Source: Helicobacter pylori | GTDB lineage: Bacteria; Campylobacterota; Campylobacteria; Campylobacterales; Helicobacteraceae | Length of the DNA: 64,000 nucleotides | NCBI RefSeq assembly: GCF_030323545.1 | Contig: NZ_CP122954.1 | Coordinates: 620,001-684,000, forward strand | Reading direction: 5' to 3' | In this document: positions 35,264 to 45,708 of the stretch, one piece after another | Position numbering within the stretch: the stretch's first letter is position 1 | Layout of the letters: each line of letters opens with the position of its first letter | Translations under genes and position numbers: made by a program | The notes under the pieces: generated by a model | Seen by the model: the letters and a program-made list of their open reading frames with translations, nothing else | What the model was told of the DNA's origin: nothing | Databases searched by the model: none

Positions 35264-36553
35264 TTATTCAGCGCTTTTTAAAGCTTTAGCGATGAGTTCT
35301 AAAGGGTGTAAAAATGGCGGGATGTTAGGGTCATCTAAAGACTTTAGGGCGTTGTTTAATTGCATGTGGCATGCCCCGCATTCAGCACTCACAACTTCAG
35401 CGTGAGTGTCCATGATTTCTTTAGCCCTAAGAAGCCCCACTTTTAAAGAAAACTCCGCCTTTTCGGTTTGCATCGTAATCCCCCCAAAACCGCAACAATT
35501 GTCCGGCATTTCTTTAATTTCATAATGCGCATTGAGTAAGTTACGCACTTCCTTATGAGCGTTTAGGGTTTTTTTGGCATGGCAAGGGTTATGATAGGTG
35601 ATAGCCTCTTTTTTCCCCTTAGGGATTTTTTCTAAAAGACTTTTTAAGGGGGTGTGTTTCTCTAAAAACACGCTCGCCAGATAGATTTTAGGCGTGATTT
35701 TTTCCAAGCGCTTCACATACAAATCCTTATCTTTTTCGCCCAAAAACACCTTGTAATAATCGTTGATGAGCATGCTAGCGCATGTGGCTTCAGGCACAAT
35801 GATCGCATCCACTTCATCTAAATAGCTTTCAAACCATTCTATGTTTTTTTTCACTAAAAAAAGCGTGGTGTCTTTATCGCCGGTAAAATACGCAGGCGCT
35901 GAGCAGCATTCTTGCTTAGGGATGATCGCTTGAATGTTGAGTTTTTCTAAAATATACAACAAGCTTTCCCCCACTTGCTGGTAATGGTAATTGCTCAAGC
36001 ACCCTATAAAAATGGCCACTTTTTGAATGGGGTTTTCTAAAGGCTTCATTTTTGCATGCTTTTGTAAAAAACTTTTTTGATTTAAGGGAGGGAGAGCGCT
36101 TTTTTTAAAGCGTTTGAATAAGCCTTTAAACGCCATTCTAGGCTCTAAACTATCCCCTACTTGCTTGAAAACACAAGGGGCTAAAAAATGTGCCACCGAA
36201 AACACCCTATCCATTTTTTTGCGGTTTTTTAAAAGGGAAAAATAGGATTTTTTATACCAAGCAATGCCGTATTTTTGAGCGATTTTTTCTCTGGCTTTTT
36301 CTATTAAAGTGTCTATGGGCAAATGAAAAGGGCAAGTTTCCACGCAAGCGGTGCATAAAAAACAAGTTTCTAAAAGGTGTTTTAAATTCGTGTCTAATTT
36401 GAGCTTGTTTTGAGCGTTTAGGCACATCAAATCTAAAAAGCCTCTAGGCGAAGTCGTTTCGTCTTTATGAATGCGGTATATGGTGCAACCTGGCACGCAT
36501 TTAGCGCATTTAACGCAAGCATCCCCTACTTCTTCAAAAATATTCCCGTTCAT
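35264..36553 (-). CDS. glpC: GlpC/LutA-like iron-sulfur oxidoreductase
   Basis: This 429-residue protein has two 4Fe-4S ferredoxin motifs near the N-terminus (CVKCAKCVPGC and CFLCTACVETC). The C-terminal half has two CCG-type domains (CCSAPAYFTG and CCGFGG) that bind a heterodisulfide-reductase-like cluster. It is commonly named GlpC, the membrane-anchor subunit of anaerobic glycerol-3-phosphate dehydrogenase, but no glpA or glpB is adjacent. A lactate or other electron-transfer role is equally possible. The start overlaps the hemN stop by four bases. Confidence 0.75.
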   Translation of the reverse strand: MNGNIFEEVGDACVKCAKCVPGCTIYRIHKDETTSPRGFLDLMCLNAQNKLKLDTNLKHLLETCFLCTACVETCPFHLPIDTLIEKAREKIAQKYGIAWYKKSYFSLLKNRKKMDRVFSVAHFLAPCVFKQVGDSLEPRMAFKGLFKRFKKSALPPLNQKSFLQKHAKMKPLENPIQKVAIFIGCLSNYHYQQVGESLLYILEKLNIQAIIPKQECCSAPAYFTGDKDTTLFLVKKNIEWFESYLDEVDAIIVPEATCASMLINDYYKVFLGEKDKDLYVKRLEKITPKIYLASVFLEKHTPLKSLLEKIPKGKKEAITYHNPCHAKKTLNAHKEVRNLLNAHYEIKEMPDNCCGFGGITMQTEKAEFSLKVGLLRAKEIMDTHAEVVSAECGACHMQLNNALKSLDDPNIPPFLHPLELIAKALKSAE

Positions 36554-37923
36554 AGCGTTTTACTGAAATGTTTTTCGCCCCCACGCAAATACGCGTCAAA
36601 CTCCATAGCCATGTTTCTTACGAGCATGCCCCCTGTTTTGGTCATCTCAAAGCCTTTAGCGTTAAAAGAAAGCAAGCCCGCTTCTTCATAAGGCTTTAAT
36701 TTTTCTAATTCTTTTTTAAAATGCACTTTAAAATCAATAGAAAATTTTTCTTCAATCTTAGAGTAATCCAGTTTTAAATTGCTCATCATCTGCATGATCA
36801 CTTCTTTTCTTAAAACATCTTCTTGACTGAGTGCTACACCCCTTTCTACCGGTAAATGCCCCAAATCAAGGGCTTTTTCATAGTGGTGCAAGTCTTTATA
36901 ATTTTGCGTGTAATAATCGCTCCCTTCGCCAATGCTCGTAACGCCAATGCCAATGGTTTGAGTGAATTTTTTCGTGGTATAGCCTTGAAAATTACGGCGC
37001 AATTCTGCTTTTTGAAGGGCCAGATACAATTCATTATCGCTTTTAGCGAAATGATCCATGCCTATCATTTGGTAATTGGCTTTTTCTAAAAAACTGATAA
37101 GAGCTTCTAAAATCTCTAGTTTGTCTCTAGGGCTTGGCAATAGGGTTTCATCAATTTTACGCATCGTTTTTTTCACCCAAGGCACATGCGCATAATTAAA
37201 CACCGCTAATCGATCCGGATCTAATTTCAAAACCCATTCCAAAGTTTTTAAAAAACCCTCTTTAGTCTGGTTGGGTAAGCCATAAATCAAATCAAAATTA
37301 ATGGATTTGATGCCGTAATCTCTAGCGAGCTTCACGGATTCTTGAACCATTTCAAAAGGCTGGATCCTGTGAATGGCTTTTTGGACTTCAAAATCAAAAT
37401 CCTGCACCCCAAAACTCAAGCGGTTAAACCCCCTATCAAACAAGGTTTGCATGTGTTCTTTAGTGAAATGCCTAGGGTCAATCTCGCAACTCATTTCAAT
37501 ATCTTGACTGAAATTGGGGAAAACTTCTTGAATGCTTTGGGTGATTTCATCTAATTGAATGGGCGAAAAAAAGGTCGGCGTGCCGCCTCCATAGTGGAAT
37601 TGCGCCACTTCTCTGTGGGTATCCATCGCGTTTTTTAAAAGAGCGAGTTCTTTTTTAAGGTAGCTGATATAGCGGGTTTTTTTCTCTTCTAAACTTGTGT
37701 AAATGACTGAACAAGCGCAAAAATAACATGCACTCCTGCAAAAGGGCAAATGCGTATAAAGCGATAAGGGCATGGGGTTTTTGAGATGGTCATGGTTAAA
37801 AAACGCCGTTTTCAAGCTTTCTTCATTAAAATTTTCTTTAAATTCCACCGCCGTTGGGTAGCTAGTGTATCGTGGACCGGGCTTGGAGTATTGTGAAAAT
37901 TTTTCAAAATCAATGGTTTGCAT
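36550..37923 (-). CDS. hemN: Oxygen-independent coproporphyrinogen III oxidase
   Basis: This radical SAM enzyme of heme synthesis oxidatively decarboxylates coproporphyrinogen III. The cluster motif CRSACYFCAC (CxxxCxxC plus the extra cysteine) lies near residue 65, and the SAM-binding GGGTPTFF and the NFDLIYGLPNQT block follow it. Length 457 fits HemN rather than the shorter HemW. It overlaps glpC by four bases and touches the upstream gene by one, within a long minus-strand run. Low-oxygen heme synthesis suits a microaerophile. Confidence 0.93.
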   Translation of the reverse strand: MQTIDFEKFSQYSKPGPRYTSYPTAVEFKENFNEESLKTAFFNHDHLKNPMPLSLYTHLPFCRSACYFCACSVIYTSLEEKKTRYISYLKKELALLKNAMDTHREVAQFHYGGGTPTFFSPIQLDEITQSIQEVFPNFSQDIEMSCEIDPRHFTKEHMQTLFDRGFNRLSFGVQDFDFEVQKAIHRIQPFEMVQESVKLARDYGIKSINFDLIYGLPNQTKEGFLKTLEWVLKLDPDRLAVFNYAHVPWVKKTMRKIDETLLPSPRDKLEILEALISFLEKANYQMIGMDHFAKSDNELYLALQKAELRRNFQGYTTKKFTQTIGIGVTSIGEGSDYYTQNYKDLHHYEKALDLGHLPVERGVALSQEDVLRKEVIMQMMSNLKLDYSKIEEKFSIDFKVHFKKELEKLKPYEEAGLLSFNAKGFEMTKTGGMLVRNMAMEFDAYLRGGEKHFSKTL

Positions 37924-38438
37924 TAAAAATTTTCCTCATCGCTGTTGTCAAAATTTTCAAAATGATTCTCATTAAAAGGGGGTTGTTTGAACATGTTGTC
38001 AAAATTAAAAAATAAATTAGGGTGTTCTTTTTTGATTTGTTTGACAAAGTTTAAGGTGTTGATATTGGGCAAATTCCCGTCTTTTTGGCGTAAATTTTCT
38101 AACAATTGCAAGGAAACTTCGCGCACATCTTCAAAATCAATCGGTGCTTGGGTGATAATATCCCTTTCTAATTCTGCCCTAAGCCTGGCTTCAAAGGCCT
38201 TTCTGGCGTTTTCTGCCAAAAGAGAAATCACATTATCTGGCACTAAAACATAATTTTTATCTTCTTCATCAGAAATAAAATAAGCTTCATTTTTTTTAAA
38301 CGCCCCTTTTTCTAATTCTAAAAGCATTTCACTAGCACTGATTTTTTTGAGAAAGGCTCTGTTTTTTTGGGTTGTTAAGCTATTGATAAGTTTTTGTGAT
38401 TTGGTTTTAGAAACTCGTTTTTTAGGTAATTTTTCCAC
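37923..38438 (-). CDS. Conserved Epsilonproteobacterial protein, DUF2603-type
   Basis: This is a 171-residue soluble protein of unknown function. It has a lysine-rich N-terminus (about 25 residues), a central helical region ([20 protein letters not shown]) and an acidic, N/F-rich C-terminus ([15 protein letters not shown]). I recall a Campylobacterota-restricted family (DUF2603/UPF0763) at this position, next to hemN; this is memory, not a search. It overlaps hemN by one base, and aroC ends 37 bases upstream. Confidence 0.75.
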   Translation of the reverse strand: MEKLPKKRVSKTKSQKLINSLTTQKNRAFLKKISASEMLLELEKGAFKKNEAYFISDEEDKNYVLVPDNVISLLAENARKAFEARLRAELERDIITQAPIDFEDVREVSLQLLENLRQKDGNLPNINTLNFVKQIKKEHPNLFFNFDNMFKQPPFNENHFENFDNSDEENF

Positions 38439-38475
38439 TTTATATCCTTTTTAAACTGATTGTATCTAATTTCGT

Positions 38476-39573
38476 TTAATTCTCATTATAAATCGTTTTT
38501 AAATACTCTATTTTTGAAGTCAAATTGAGTAATACCATATCAGCTAACACCAATGAAAGCAAACTCTCGCACACCACACTCCCTCTAATCGCAATGCAAG
38601 GATCATGCCTGCCCTTTAACAAGCATTCGCATTCATTATTGTTAATGTCTATGGTTTGTTGAGGTTGGAAAATGCTTGGCGTGGGTTTGAAATGCACTTT
38701 TATAATGATTTCTTCCCCATTGCTCATGCCCCCTAAAACCCCCCCACTACGATTGCTCAAAAACCCCTTTTGATCCATTAAATCGTTATACTCTGAGCCT
38801 TTCAATAAAGAGCTTTCTACCCCCTTGCCTATTTCAACCGCTTTCACCCCATTAAGCCCCATCATCGCTTCAGCGATTTTAGCGTCTAATTTAGCGTATA
38901 GCCCTTGACCTAAACCAATGGGGAGCTTTTGATTTGTTTTTGCACTCCTTGCTCTAATCAAAGCCACGCCCCCTATACTATCGTGGTTTTTGATAGCGTT
39001 TTGAATGGCTGTTTTTTGCGCTTCTTCTTGTTCTTCATCTAGAGCAAAAATCTCGCTTTTTAAAGCGTGATTGAAATCATAATTTTTGGCTTTAATACCC
39101 CCTATTTCCATGATCCCGCTTTCACAAACAATGCCAATTTCTCTTAAAAGCATTTTAGCAAACGCCCCAGCAGCCACTCTTATAGCGCTCTCTCTGGCTG
39201 AACTCCTCCCCCCACCCCTAAAATCTCTGATGCCGTATTTATGAAAATAAGTGAAATCCGCATGGCTAGGCCTGAAAAGGTTTTTAATGTTATCATAATC
39301 CTTGCTCCTAGCCCTTTGGTTATGGATTAAAAACCCTATAGGCGTCCCTGTGCTAAAATCTTCAAAAACCCCGCTTGTTATTTCCACTTTATCGTCTTCT
39401 TTTCGTGGCGTGGTGAAAATATTCCTCCCCCCTTGGCGGCGCTTCATTTCATTTTCTAATAACGCATAGTCTATTTTAATCCCGCTAGGCATGCCGTCTA
39501 ATACCCCCCCTATCACATCCCCATGCGATTCCCCAAAAGTCGTGAGCCTTAAAAAACGCCCCAAAGTGTTCAT
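38476..39573 (-). CDS. aroC: Chorismate synthase
   Basis: AroC makes chorismate from EPSP with reduced FMN, the last step of the shikimate pathway. The three family signatures are visible: [18 protein letters not shown] at the N-terminus, [18 protein letters not shown] near residue 120, and [14 protein letters not shown] near 275. Length 365 is normal. ATG 39573 overlaps the rnc stop by four bases, so it is part of the run from bamA to glpC. Confidence 0.95.
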   Translation of the reverse strand: MNTLGRFLRLTTFGESHGDVIGGVLDGMPSGIKIDYALLENEMKRRQGGRNIFTTPRKEDDKVEITSGVFEDFSTGTPIGFLIHNQRARSKDYDNIKNLFRPSHADFTYFHKYGIRDFRGGGRSSARESAIRVAAGAFAKMLLREIGIVCESGIMEIGGIKAKNYDFNHALKSEIFALDEEQEEAQKTAIQNAIKNHDSIGGVALIRARSAKTNQKLPIGLGQGLYAKLDAKIAEAMMGLNGVKAVEIGKGVESSLLKGSEYNDLMDQKGFLSNRSGGVLGGMSNGEEIIIKVHFKPTPSIFQPQQTIDINNNECECLLKGRHDPCIAIRGSVVCESLLSLVLADMVLLNLTSKIEYLKTIYNEN

Positions 39574-40292
39574 TTTGCTTCCTTAAGTTTTTGAAGCGCT
39601 TGATAAGCGCATTGCTGTTCGGCTTCTTTTTTGCTTTTGCCTTTAGCGGTCGCGTATATTTTATCTTGAATGTATAGAGCCATTTCAAATTCTTTATGGT
39701 GATCGGGGCCTTTTTCTTTGAGCAATTGGTAAGTGGGGATCACGCAAAATTGCGCTTGGGTTAATTCCTGTAAAGCGGTTTTATAGTCCATAAACAAATG
39801 CTCCAAATCCAAACGCTTGTAAGCGTGATTGAGTAAATTCTGTATGATTTTGCGCACCTTAGCTAACCCTGCTTCTAAATACACCCCAGCCATTAAAGCC
39901 TCAAAAGCGCTTGATAAAATAGAGGGTTTTTCTCTCCCATTAGAAATTTCTTCAGAAGAAGAAACGCGCAAATAATCTTGTAAAGCGATCGCTTTCGCTA
40001 ATTTAGTAAAACCATGCGCGCTCACAATAGAAGCCCTTAATTTAGAGAGTTTGCCCTCATCGTATTGATAGAATTTATGGTATAGCAACTCCCCTATCAC
40101 CAAACCCAACACCGCATCGCCCAAAAATTCCAAGCGCTCATTGTTTAAAGCGAGCTTGCATGATTTATGCGTTAAGGCTTGCTCCAATAAACGCTTGTCT
40201 TTAAAAGAATACCCTAAAGCTTTTTCTAGCGTTGTATAAGGGTTATTAGGCGTTACATAAGGGCTGTTTTGAGAGCGTTTGTTTTTCATCAT
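39570..40292 (-). CDS. rnc: Ribonuclease III
   Basis: RNase III cuts double-stranded RNA in rRNA and mRNA processing. The signature [18 protein letters not shown] near residue 53 contains the catalytic acidic residues, and [16 protein letters not shown] carries the second metal site. A double-stranded RNA-binding domain covers about residues 160-238 (DYKTALQEL to [13 protein letters not shown]). Two adjacent ATGs give 240 or 239 residues. It lies 8 bases after rnhA. Confidence 0.95.
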   Translation of the reverse strand: MMKNKRSQNSPYVTPNNPYTTLEKALGYSFKDKRLLEQALTHKSCKLALNNERLEFLGDAVLGLVIGELLYHKFYQYDEGKLSKLRASIVSAHGFTKLAKAIALQDYLRVSSSEEISNGREKPSILSSAFEALMAGVYLEAGLAKVRKIIQNLLNHAYKRLDLEHLFMDYKTALQELTQAQFCVIPTYQLLKEKGPDHHKEFEMALYIQDKIYATAKGKSKKEAEQQCAYQALQKLKEAK

Positions 40293-40300
40293 GTTTCCCT

Positions 40301-40732
40301 TTAAGTGGTCGTTTTGACCCGTTTTTGTGCCTCTAATTTAGCGAGATTATCGCATCGTTCATTCTCGGCATGCCCATTATGCCCCTTGATCCAAACAGCC
40401 ACAATAGAATGCCCTTTAGAGACTTTTACAAATTCTTTCCATAAATCCACATTTTTAACTTTAGAAAAATTCTTTTTTTGCCAGTTAGCCAGCCACACAT
40501 TGATCGCTTGGCACACGTATTGCGAATCGCTATAAAGCGTGATATTACACGGGCGTTTCAAAACTTTTAACGCTTCATTGAGCGCTCTTAATTCCATGCG
40601 GTTATTCGTGGTGAAATGTTCGCCCCCACTGATAATTTTTTCTTTATCTTTATAGCGTAAAATCGCCGCATAACCGCCTGGTCCAGGATTGCCTAAAGAA
40701 GAGCCATCGCAAAAAATTTCAATTTCTTGCAT
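40301..40732 (-). CDS. rnhA: Ribonuclease HI
   Basis: RNase HI removes RNA from RNA-DNA hybrids. The catalytic residues are visible in FCDGSSLGNPGPGG (first Asp), MELRALNEAL (Glu), YSDSQYV (Asp) and GHAENERCDNLA (last His/Asp). Length is 143. The start lies 14 bases inside the upstream LapB-like gene, and rnc follows after 8 bases. Confidence 0.95.
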   Translation of the reverse strand: MQEIEIFCDGSSLGNPGPGGYAAILRYKDKEKIISGGEHFTTNNRMELRALNEALKVLKRPCNITLYSDSQYVCQAINVWLANWQKKNFSKVKNVDLWKEFVKVSKGHSIVAVWIKGHNGHAENERCDNLAKLEAQKRVKTTT

Positions 40733-41735
40733 TCAATCCACTCCCATAGCTTTCTTTAGAAATTTTAAGCACCACATCCATAAACGCTAACTGGTAACAC
40801 ACAGGACACCTATGGCTTTCAAAAGGAAAGATTTGTTTGCAATGCTTGCAGCGGTATTCAAAAGTCAGACTCGCTTTTATGGGGCTATTCAATAAAGCGC
40901 GTAAAACCTCTAATTCAAAAACTTGGCAAGGTTTGTTATCCAAAAGCAACCCTTGAGATCGCGCGATGTCTTGCAAAACGGCATGTTTTTCTAAAATAAA
41001 AGCAGGAATATTCCTATCCCATAAAAGATCGATCACATTTTCTAGCCGTTCGGTTGCATCAATCTCTTGCCAAAAAAGATTTTCATCATAAGATTTTAAA
41101 TGATTTAGGGCGATTTTTTTCAAATCTAACGACGCTTTTGAAACATGCAAGATTTTAGCCGCATCTTCCTTATTCTCTATTAAATGCATGAGATAAAGGT
41201 AATTTTTAATCGTTTCAATTTCAGGCGTTTCTAATTCTTCCAAACATTCCAAAGTCTCTAAAGCCTTTGAATAATCTTTTTCTAATTCATACGCATGCAA
41301 AAGTTTCAACAACGCTTCCACATTCCTTGGGGAAAAGCGCAAAATTTCTTTCACGGTGTCTTTTGTTTTTTGCAAATACCCCACACTAAAATAATTTTTG
41401 GCTAATAAATCTAAAACAGCGATTTTTTCTTCATCTTTTAGGGGGCGATTCAAAAGCCCTTTTAAGATTTCAATACTCATTTCTACATCCGCTTTAGAAT
41501 ACGCTCTGGCTAAAAACATCAAACTAGAAATTTTAGCATGCTTTAAAAGCTCGTCTAAATTCTCACTACCCGCATAAGCGTTTTGATTTTGGGCGAATTT
41601 TTGTAAAAATTTTTTGTTTTTCTTTTGGGTGAAATACGCCCTAGCCTGTTCTAATAGAATCACAAGAGCGATAATGAAAGTGAATAAAGCGATAGAAAAT
41701 AAAGAATCTTTATAGAGGAAATTAAAGTGTTGCAC
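40719..41735 (-). CDS. LapB-like TPR protein with C-terminal zinc ribbon
   Basis: This 338-residue protein has one N-terminal membrane anchor (about residues 13-32), a helical TPR-like body (about 50-290) and a C-terminal rubredoxin-type ribbon, CKHCKQIFPFESHRCPVC. That order is the layout of E. coli LapB (YciM), which controls LPS synthesis by steering LpxC to FtsH. By analogy it may act at the inner membrane in LPS balance, but I recognise the architecture, not a close sequence match. It lies between rnhA and a SurA-like chaperone gene, in a run that also encodes BamA. Confidence 0.6.
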   Translation of the reverse strand: MQHFNFLYKDSLFSIALFTFIIALVILLEQARAYFTQKKNKKFLQKFAQNQNAYAGSENLDELLKHAKISSLMFLARAYSKADVEMSIEILKGLLNRPLKDEEKIAVLDLLAKNYFSVGYLQKTKDTVKEILRFSPRNVEALLKLLHAYELEKDYSKALETLECLEELETPEIETIKNYLYLMHLIENKEDAAKILHVSKASLDLKKIALNHLKSYDENLFWQEIDATERLENVIDLLWDRNIPAFILEKHAVLQDIARSQGLLLDNKPCQVFELEVLRALLNSPIKASLTFEYRCKHCKQIFPFESHRCPVCYQLAFMDVVLKISKESYGSGLNARN

Positions 41736-41745
41736 AATCTAAAAT

Positions 41746-42984
41746 TCACTCTCTAATCATCACAATCCTAGACTTAACGCGCAACTTTTCAAAATGCTCT
41801 TCTAAAATCTTATCTTTAGATTCTTCCACTAATTTTTGGGCGATAAATTGCTTGGCTTGACTGAAACTCACTTCGTTTTTACCCTTTTTTTCCTTGATAT
41901 AAAAGGTGATAAACTGACCCCCACCCCCATTCATAATGGGCGTAAAAGAGCCTTGCTCATGCGAAATAAAGACTTGAGCGATTTGAGGGTTTAGGGTTTT
42001 CATCTCTATTTTTTCATTAGCCTTACTCACCCCTGGAATTTCTAAATTAGGATCTGCCATAGCCCTTTCTAAATCTTCTTGATTGGTGGAAGTGTAGCGC
42101 ACGGTTTCTATTTCAGTGGGGATACTGAATTGCTCCTTGTGTTTGTTGTAATATTCGCGCATTTTGGTTTCAGAGCTGGTATCCACATTCGTGAGTAAGA
42201 TATTGCGCAACAATTCTTGCATTTCTAAATGCTCTTTAAGCTGATCTCTGTAGAGTTTATAATGCCCCTCAGCCATAAGCATTTGTTTGAAATGATCCAA
42301 ATCCATGCCTTGCTGTTGCGCCATCATCGCCATTTCTTGGTCTAGCTTGTCGTCATCTACATGGATTTTTAAGCGTTCAATTTCTTGGTTTTTAATGCGC
42401 TCCGCAATCAAACGATCCCTAGCTTGAGCTTTGCTCACTTTAGATTTTTCTTGCTCTTCTTGGATTTGATACAGCGTGATAGGCGAACCATTAACAAGCA
42501 AAGAAATGCCCCCTACGACCTTATCTTCAAGGGTTCTATTAGCAGCGTCATTAGGATTACCAAAAATGGAATTGAATTGAGAGCTAGGGCTTGCTTCTTT
42601 TTTTTCCGTGGTTTGAGTGGTTTTCTCTTTGGGTTTTATTGCGTTATTTTGATCGCTTTGGTTTTGGAGGGCTTTTTTACTCCCTTTGATTTTAGGAGGC
42701 GTTATTTTTTGAGTGGGATTTTTGGAATCCCCATGATGGACTTCTGCTCTGGGCTTTCTTTTGGTCTTTATTTCTTTCTTTTCTTCGGCGTTTTTCTTTT
42801 CTTCTTTATTTTTCAGTTCTTTATTCTTTAATTCTTTATTTTTTAACTCTTGGCGGATTTTTTTATCCAAAGAAGACTCTTGTTTCCTCCCTTCTAGGGC
42901 TTCTACTTTAGATTCAGGCTCTGCATGAGCGATCCCAAAAAACAACAAAGCCTTCAAAACATAAGAAAAAATTTTCCTCATCAA
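41746..42984 (-). CDS. SurA/PpiC-like periplasmic chaperone
   Basis: This 412-residue protein has a signal peptide (cleavage after GIAHA, about residue 21). A long low-complexity linker follows (about 30-145), very rich in K, E, Q and N. A SurA-N-like helical domain (about 160-270; [19 protein letters not shown]) and a degenerate PpiC-type rotamase domain (about 275-400) end the chain. It probably helps outer membrane proteins fold on their way to BamA, which is encoded five genes upstream in the same direction. The linker has three tandem ELKNK units. Confidence 0.75.
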   Translation of the reverse strand: MMRKIFSYVLKALLFFGIAHAEPESKVEALEGRKQESSLDKKIRQELKNKELKNKELKNKEEKKNAEEKKEIKTKRKPRAEVHHGDSKNPTQKITPPKIKGSKKALQNQSDQNNAIKPKEKTTQTTEKKEASPSSQFNSIFGNPNDAANRTLEDKVVGGISLLVNGSPITLYQIQEEQEKSKVSKAQARDRLIAERIKNQEIERLKIHVDDDKLDQEMAMMAQQQGMDLDHFKQMLMAEGHYKLYRDQLKEHLEMQELLRNILLTNVDTSSETKMREYYNKHKEQFSIPTEIETVRYTSTNQEDLERAMADPNLEIPGVSKANEKIEMKTLNPQIAQVFISHEQGSFTPIMNGGGGQFITFYIKEKKGKNEVSFSQAKQFIAQKLVEESKDKILEEHFEKLRVKSRIVMIRE

Positions 42985-44408
42985 TCCAATTTCTCTTTCA
43001 AAATAGCATTCACCACGCTAGGATTAGCACCTTTTAAATTTTTCATCGCTTGGCCTACAAAAAACCCAAAAAGCTTGTCCTTACCGCTTTTGTATTCAAG
43101 CACCTTATCAGCGTTGTTTTTAAGCACCTCTTCTATGACTTTAACAATCGCTTCTGTGTCATTGACTTGAGATAAGCCCATTTGTTCAATGAGTGCATCC
43201 ACATCGCCCCCTCGCTCTTCTAAAAGCCTATCTAACACATCCTTAGCGCTCTTGCCAGAAATCTTGCTCTCATCAATGCGTTTGGCTAAAACGCCTAACA
43301 TGTCAGCACTAACTCCGCAATTTTCTAAAGTGATTTCGGCTTTCAAGCGCCCTAATAATTCCACGCAAAGCCATGTTACGCTCGTTTTAGCCTTAACCCC
43401 AAGATTGAGCATGCTTTCAAAATATTCTGCCAATAAAGGATCGCTCACCAATAAATTCGCATCGTCTTCTTTAAGGTTAAAATCTTTCATGTAGCGGATT
43501 TTTTTCGCACTAGGCAATTCATTGATCTTTTGAGCTTCTTTTAAAAGTTTTTCATCAATAAAAACAGGATACAAATCCGGATCTTTAAAATAGCGGTAAT
43601 CCGCTGATTCTTCTTTATTGCGCATAGAAAGGGTGATCCCTTTGGCGGTGTCAAAAAGGCGCGTTTCTTGAACCACTTCTTTATGGTAGTGCCCGCTTTC
43701 CCACGCTACGCTTTGGCGCTCTATCTCGTATTCAATCGCTTTAGCGATGAATCTAAAGCTATTTAAGTTTTTAATCTCCACTCTCGTGTAAAGCTTTCCA
43801 TCGCCTTTGGGTCTAATGGATACATTCGCATCGCACCTGAAATTCCCCTCTTGCATGTTCGCATCAGAAATCCCTATAAAACGCACGATAGCATGGAGCT
43901 TTTTCAAATACGCTATGGCTTCTTCACTATTTCGCATGTCCGGCTTACTGACAATTTCTAATAAAGGGGTGCAAGCGCGGTTCAAATCCACTAAAGAATA
44001 GCTGCCCTCATGGATATTTTTACCAGCGTCTTCTTCCATGTGGGCTCTTTCAATACGCACGATTTTTGCGCCCTCTTTAGTGTCAATCTCTAATTTCCCA
44101 TCGCTCACAATAGGGACTTCAAACTGCGAAATTTGATAAGCCTTAGGCAAATCAGGGTAAAAATAATTTTTTCTCGCAAAAATGGAATATTGGTTAATGT
44201 TGGCTTCAATGGCTGTGCCTAATTGGATGGCTTTTTTAACCACTTCTTTATTCAATACCGGCAAAGCTCCCGGTAAGCCCAAACACACAGGGCAAGTGTT
44301 AGAATTAGGGGATTCTCCAAAGCTTGTAGAGCAAGAGCAAAAGATTTTGGTTTTGGTGTTGAGTTGGACATGGACTTCTAGCCCGATTACAGCTTCAAAT
44401 GGCATCAT
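42981..44408 (-). CDS. gatB: Aspartyl/glutamyl-tRNA amidotransferase subunit B
   Basis: GatB is the tRNA-binding and kinase subunit of GatCAB, which converts Glu-tRNA(Gln) and Asp-tRNA(Asn) to the amides. The N-terminus [12 protein letters not shown] and the block [16 protein letters not shown] near residue 190 are diagnostic. A helical domain and the YqeY-like tail (about 330-475) complete it. GatA and GatC are not here. The misacylated substrate is supplied by GltX2, encoded at 60.1-61.4 kb. It overlaps both neighbours by four bases. Confidence 0.95.
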   Translation of the reverse strand: MMPFEAVIGLEVHVQLNTKTKIFCSCSTSFGESPNSNTCPVCLGLPGALPVLNKEVVKKAIQLGTAIEANINQYSIFARKNYFYPDLPKAYQISQFEVPIVSDGKLEIDTKEGAKIVRIERAHMEEDAGKNIHEGSYSLVDLNRACTPLLEIVSKPDMRNSEEAIAYLKKLHAIVRFIGISDANMQEGNFRCDANVSIRPKGDGKLYTRVEIKNLNSFRFIAKAIEYEIERQSVAWESGHYHKEVVQETRLFDTAKGITLSMRNKEESADYRYFKDPDLYPVFIDEKLLKEAQKINELPSAKKIRYMKDFNLKEDDANLLVSDPLLAEYFESMLNLGVKAKTSVTWLCVELLGRLKAEITLENCGVSADMLGVLAKRIDESKISGKSAKDVLDRLLEERGGDVDALIEQMGLSQVNDTEAIVKVIEEVLKNNADKVLEYKSGKDKLFGFFVGQAMKNLKGANPSVVNAILKEKLD

Positions 44409-45703
44409 TTGTCCTTCTTTTTGTTACTCACAATGGCAAAAGTCAAGTCGTTGATTTCGGTATGCTCCTTAATGAAATCATTGATCTCTTTCAAACTCAT
44501 TTTTTGGATTTGATCCAGTAGCGTTTGGTTGAAATTTAAAGGCAAATCTAAATAAAAATAATTGTAAGTGGTGTTCAAGCGGCTAGAGATCGTTTCATTC
44601 CTCAAAGGCTCAGAGCCTAACAAAAACTTTTTAGCGTCGTCTAATTCTTGTTGCGTCATACCTTTTTCTATAAATTCTTTAACGATTTTTTTAACTAAGG
44701 CAACGCTTTTAGCTTGAGTGCTGAGCTTGGTTTGCAAATACCCGCTCGCAAAATGCGCCACCTTAGAAAAGTTAGAGCGGATATACACGCTATAAGCTAA
44801 GCCCTCTTGAACCCTGATTTTTTCCATCAAACGAGAGCCAAACCCCCCCCCAAGCACAAACATCATGACTTTAGATTTCGCTAAATCCTGTTTTAAATCC
44901 TTGATTTTAAAGGGTGCGCCAAAATACACGAAAGCCTGCTCAGTGTCTTTATAGAGGACTTTTTCGCTTTTTTTATCGCTCGTTTCAAAATAAGGCTCTT
45001 CATACGCTTTACCTTGCGGCAAGAAATTAAGGGCGTTATCTAAACGCTTAAGGGTTTGATCGATTTTCAAATCGCCCCCAAGCACCACCACGAGCTTATT
45101 GAGTTCAAAGACCTTAGCAAATTGCTGTTTCAAATCCTCTAGCTTGATTTTTTGGAGACTCTCTTTAGTGCCTAAGGCTGCGTTAGCTAAAGGGGTGTTA
45201 GCAAAAAGCTCTTGCTTTAAAGTCAATTTAGCTAAATAATCAAAATCGCTTTCTTTTTGTAAAAGTTGGGCCAACATTTGGGTTTTGACTTTTTCTAAAG
45301 CGTTTTGCGTGAAGTTAGGGGATTTTAAAAGCTCTTTTAAGCGCATGATGGCTTCATCTTCGTATTCTTTTAAAAATTCTAAAGTGATTTGCAAATCTTC
45401 TGCGCTGGTATCCACATTCAAACTGATCGCTTTTTGCTCTAACGCTTGCGCAAATCCCACCGCACCAAGCTCTTTAGTGCCTTCGTTTAAAATTTGCGCA
45501 AATAGTTTCGCCAAACCCAACTGGTTTTTATCGCTTAAGCTCCCACCCCCCCTAAAAGCTAAATGGATAAACCCCATAGGCAACAAATGGTTTTCTTCAT
45601 AAATCACAGGGACTTTGGCTTGATTGATTTCTTGGTGTGTCAAAGCGCTCGCTTGTAACCCCATAAAAACTCCTAATAATAAAATGATTAAAATTTTTTT
45701 CAT
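44405..45703 (-). CDS. ymxG: M16-family peptidase-like protein without the zinc motif
   Basis: This 432-residue protein has a signal peptide (about residues 1-19, ending LQASA) and the two-domain M16 fold. The usual HxxEH zinc motif is replaced: the aligned segment reads [14 protein letters not shown], with K, A and Q in place of H, E and H. The C-terminal partner residues of M16 proteins ([13 protein letters not shown] and GLAYSVYI) are kept. It is thus probably a non-catalytic subunit that pairs with a second M16 protein elsewhere, as in other M16B pairs. A run of nine G (coding strand) lies at 44843-44851. Confidence 0.8.
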   Translation of the reverse strand: MKKILIILLLGVFMGLQASALTHQEINQAKVPVIYEENHLLPMGFIHLAFRGGGSLSDKNQLGLAKLFAQILNEGTKELGAVGFAQALEQKAISLNVDTSAEDLQITLEFLKEYEDEAIMRLKELLKSPNFTQNALEKVKTQMLAQLLQKESDFDYLAKLTLKQELFANTPLANAALGTKESLQKIKLEDLKQQFAKVFELNKLVVVLGGDLKIDQTLKRLDNALNFLPQGKAYEEPYFETSDKKSEKVLYKDTEQAFVYFGAPFKIKDLKQDLAKSKVMMFVLGGGFGSRLMEKIRVQEGLAYSVYIRSNFSKVAHFASGYLQTKLSTQAKSVALVKKIVKEFIEKGMTQQELDDAKKFLLGSEPLRNETISSRLNTTYNYFYLDLPLNFNQTLLDQIQKMSLKEINDFIKEHTEINDLTFAIVSNKKKDK

Positions 45704-45708
45704 GCTGT

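Noticed and set aside
39504-39510. C7 tract in aroC and other 7-base C runs (27434, 46479, 50140, 56766)
   Set aside because: Seven-base runs inside essential genes are common in this genome and not long enough to suggest phase variation.
42385-42831. 148-codon hydrophobic frame antisense to the SurA-like gene
   Set aside because: The F-rich product is the reverse reading of K/E-rich linker codons.
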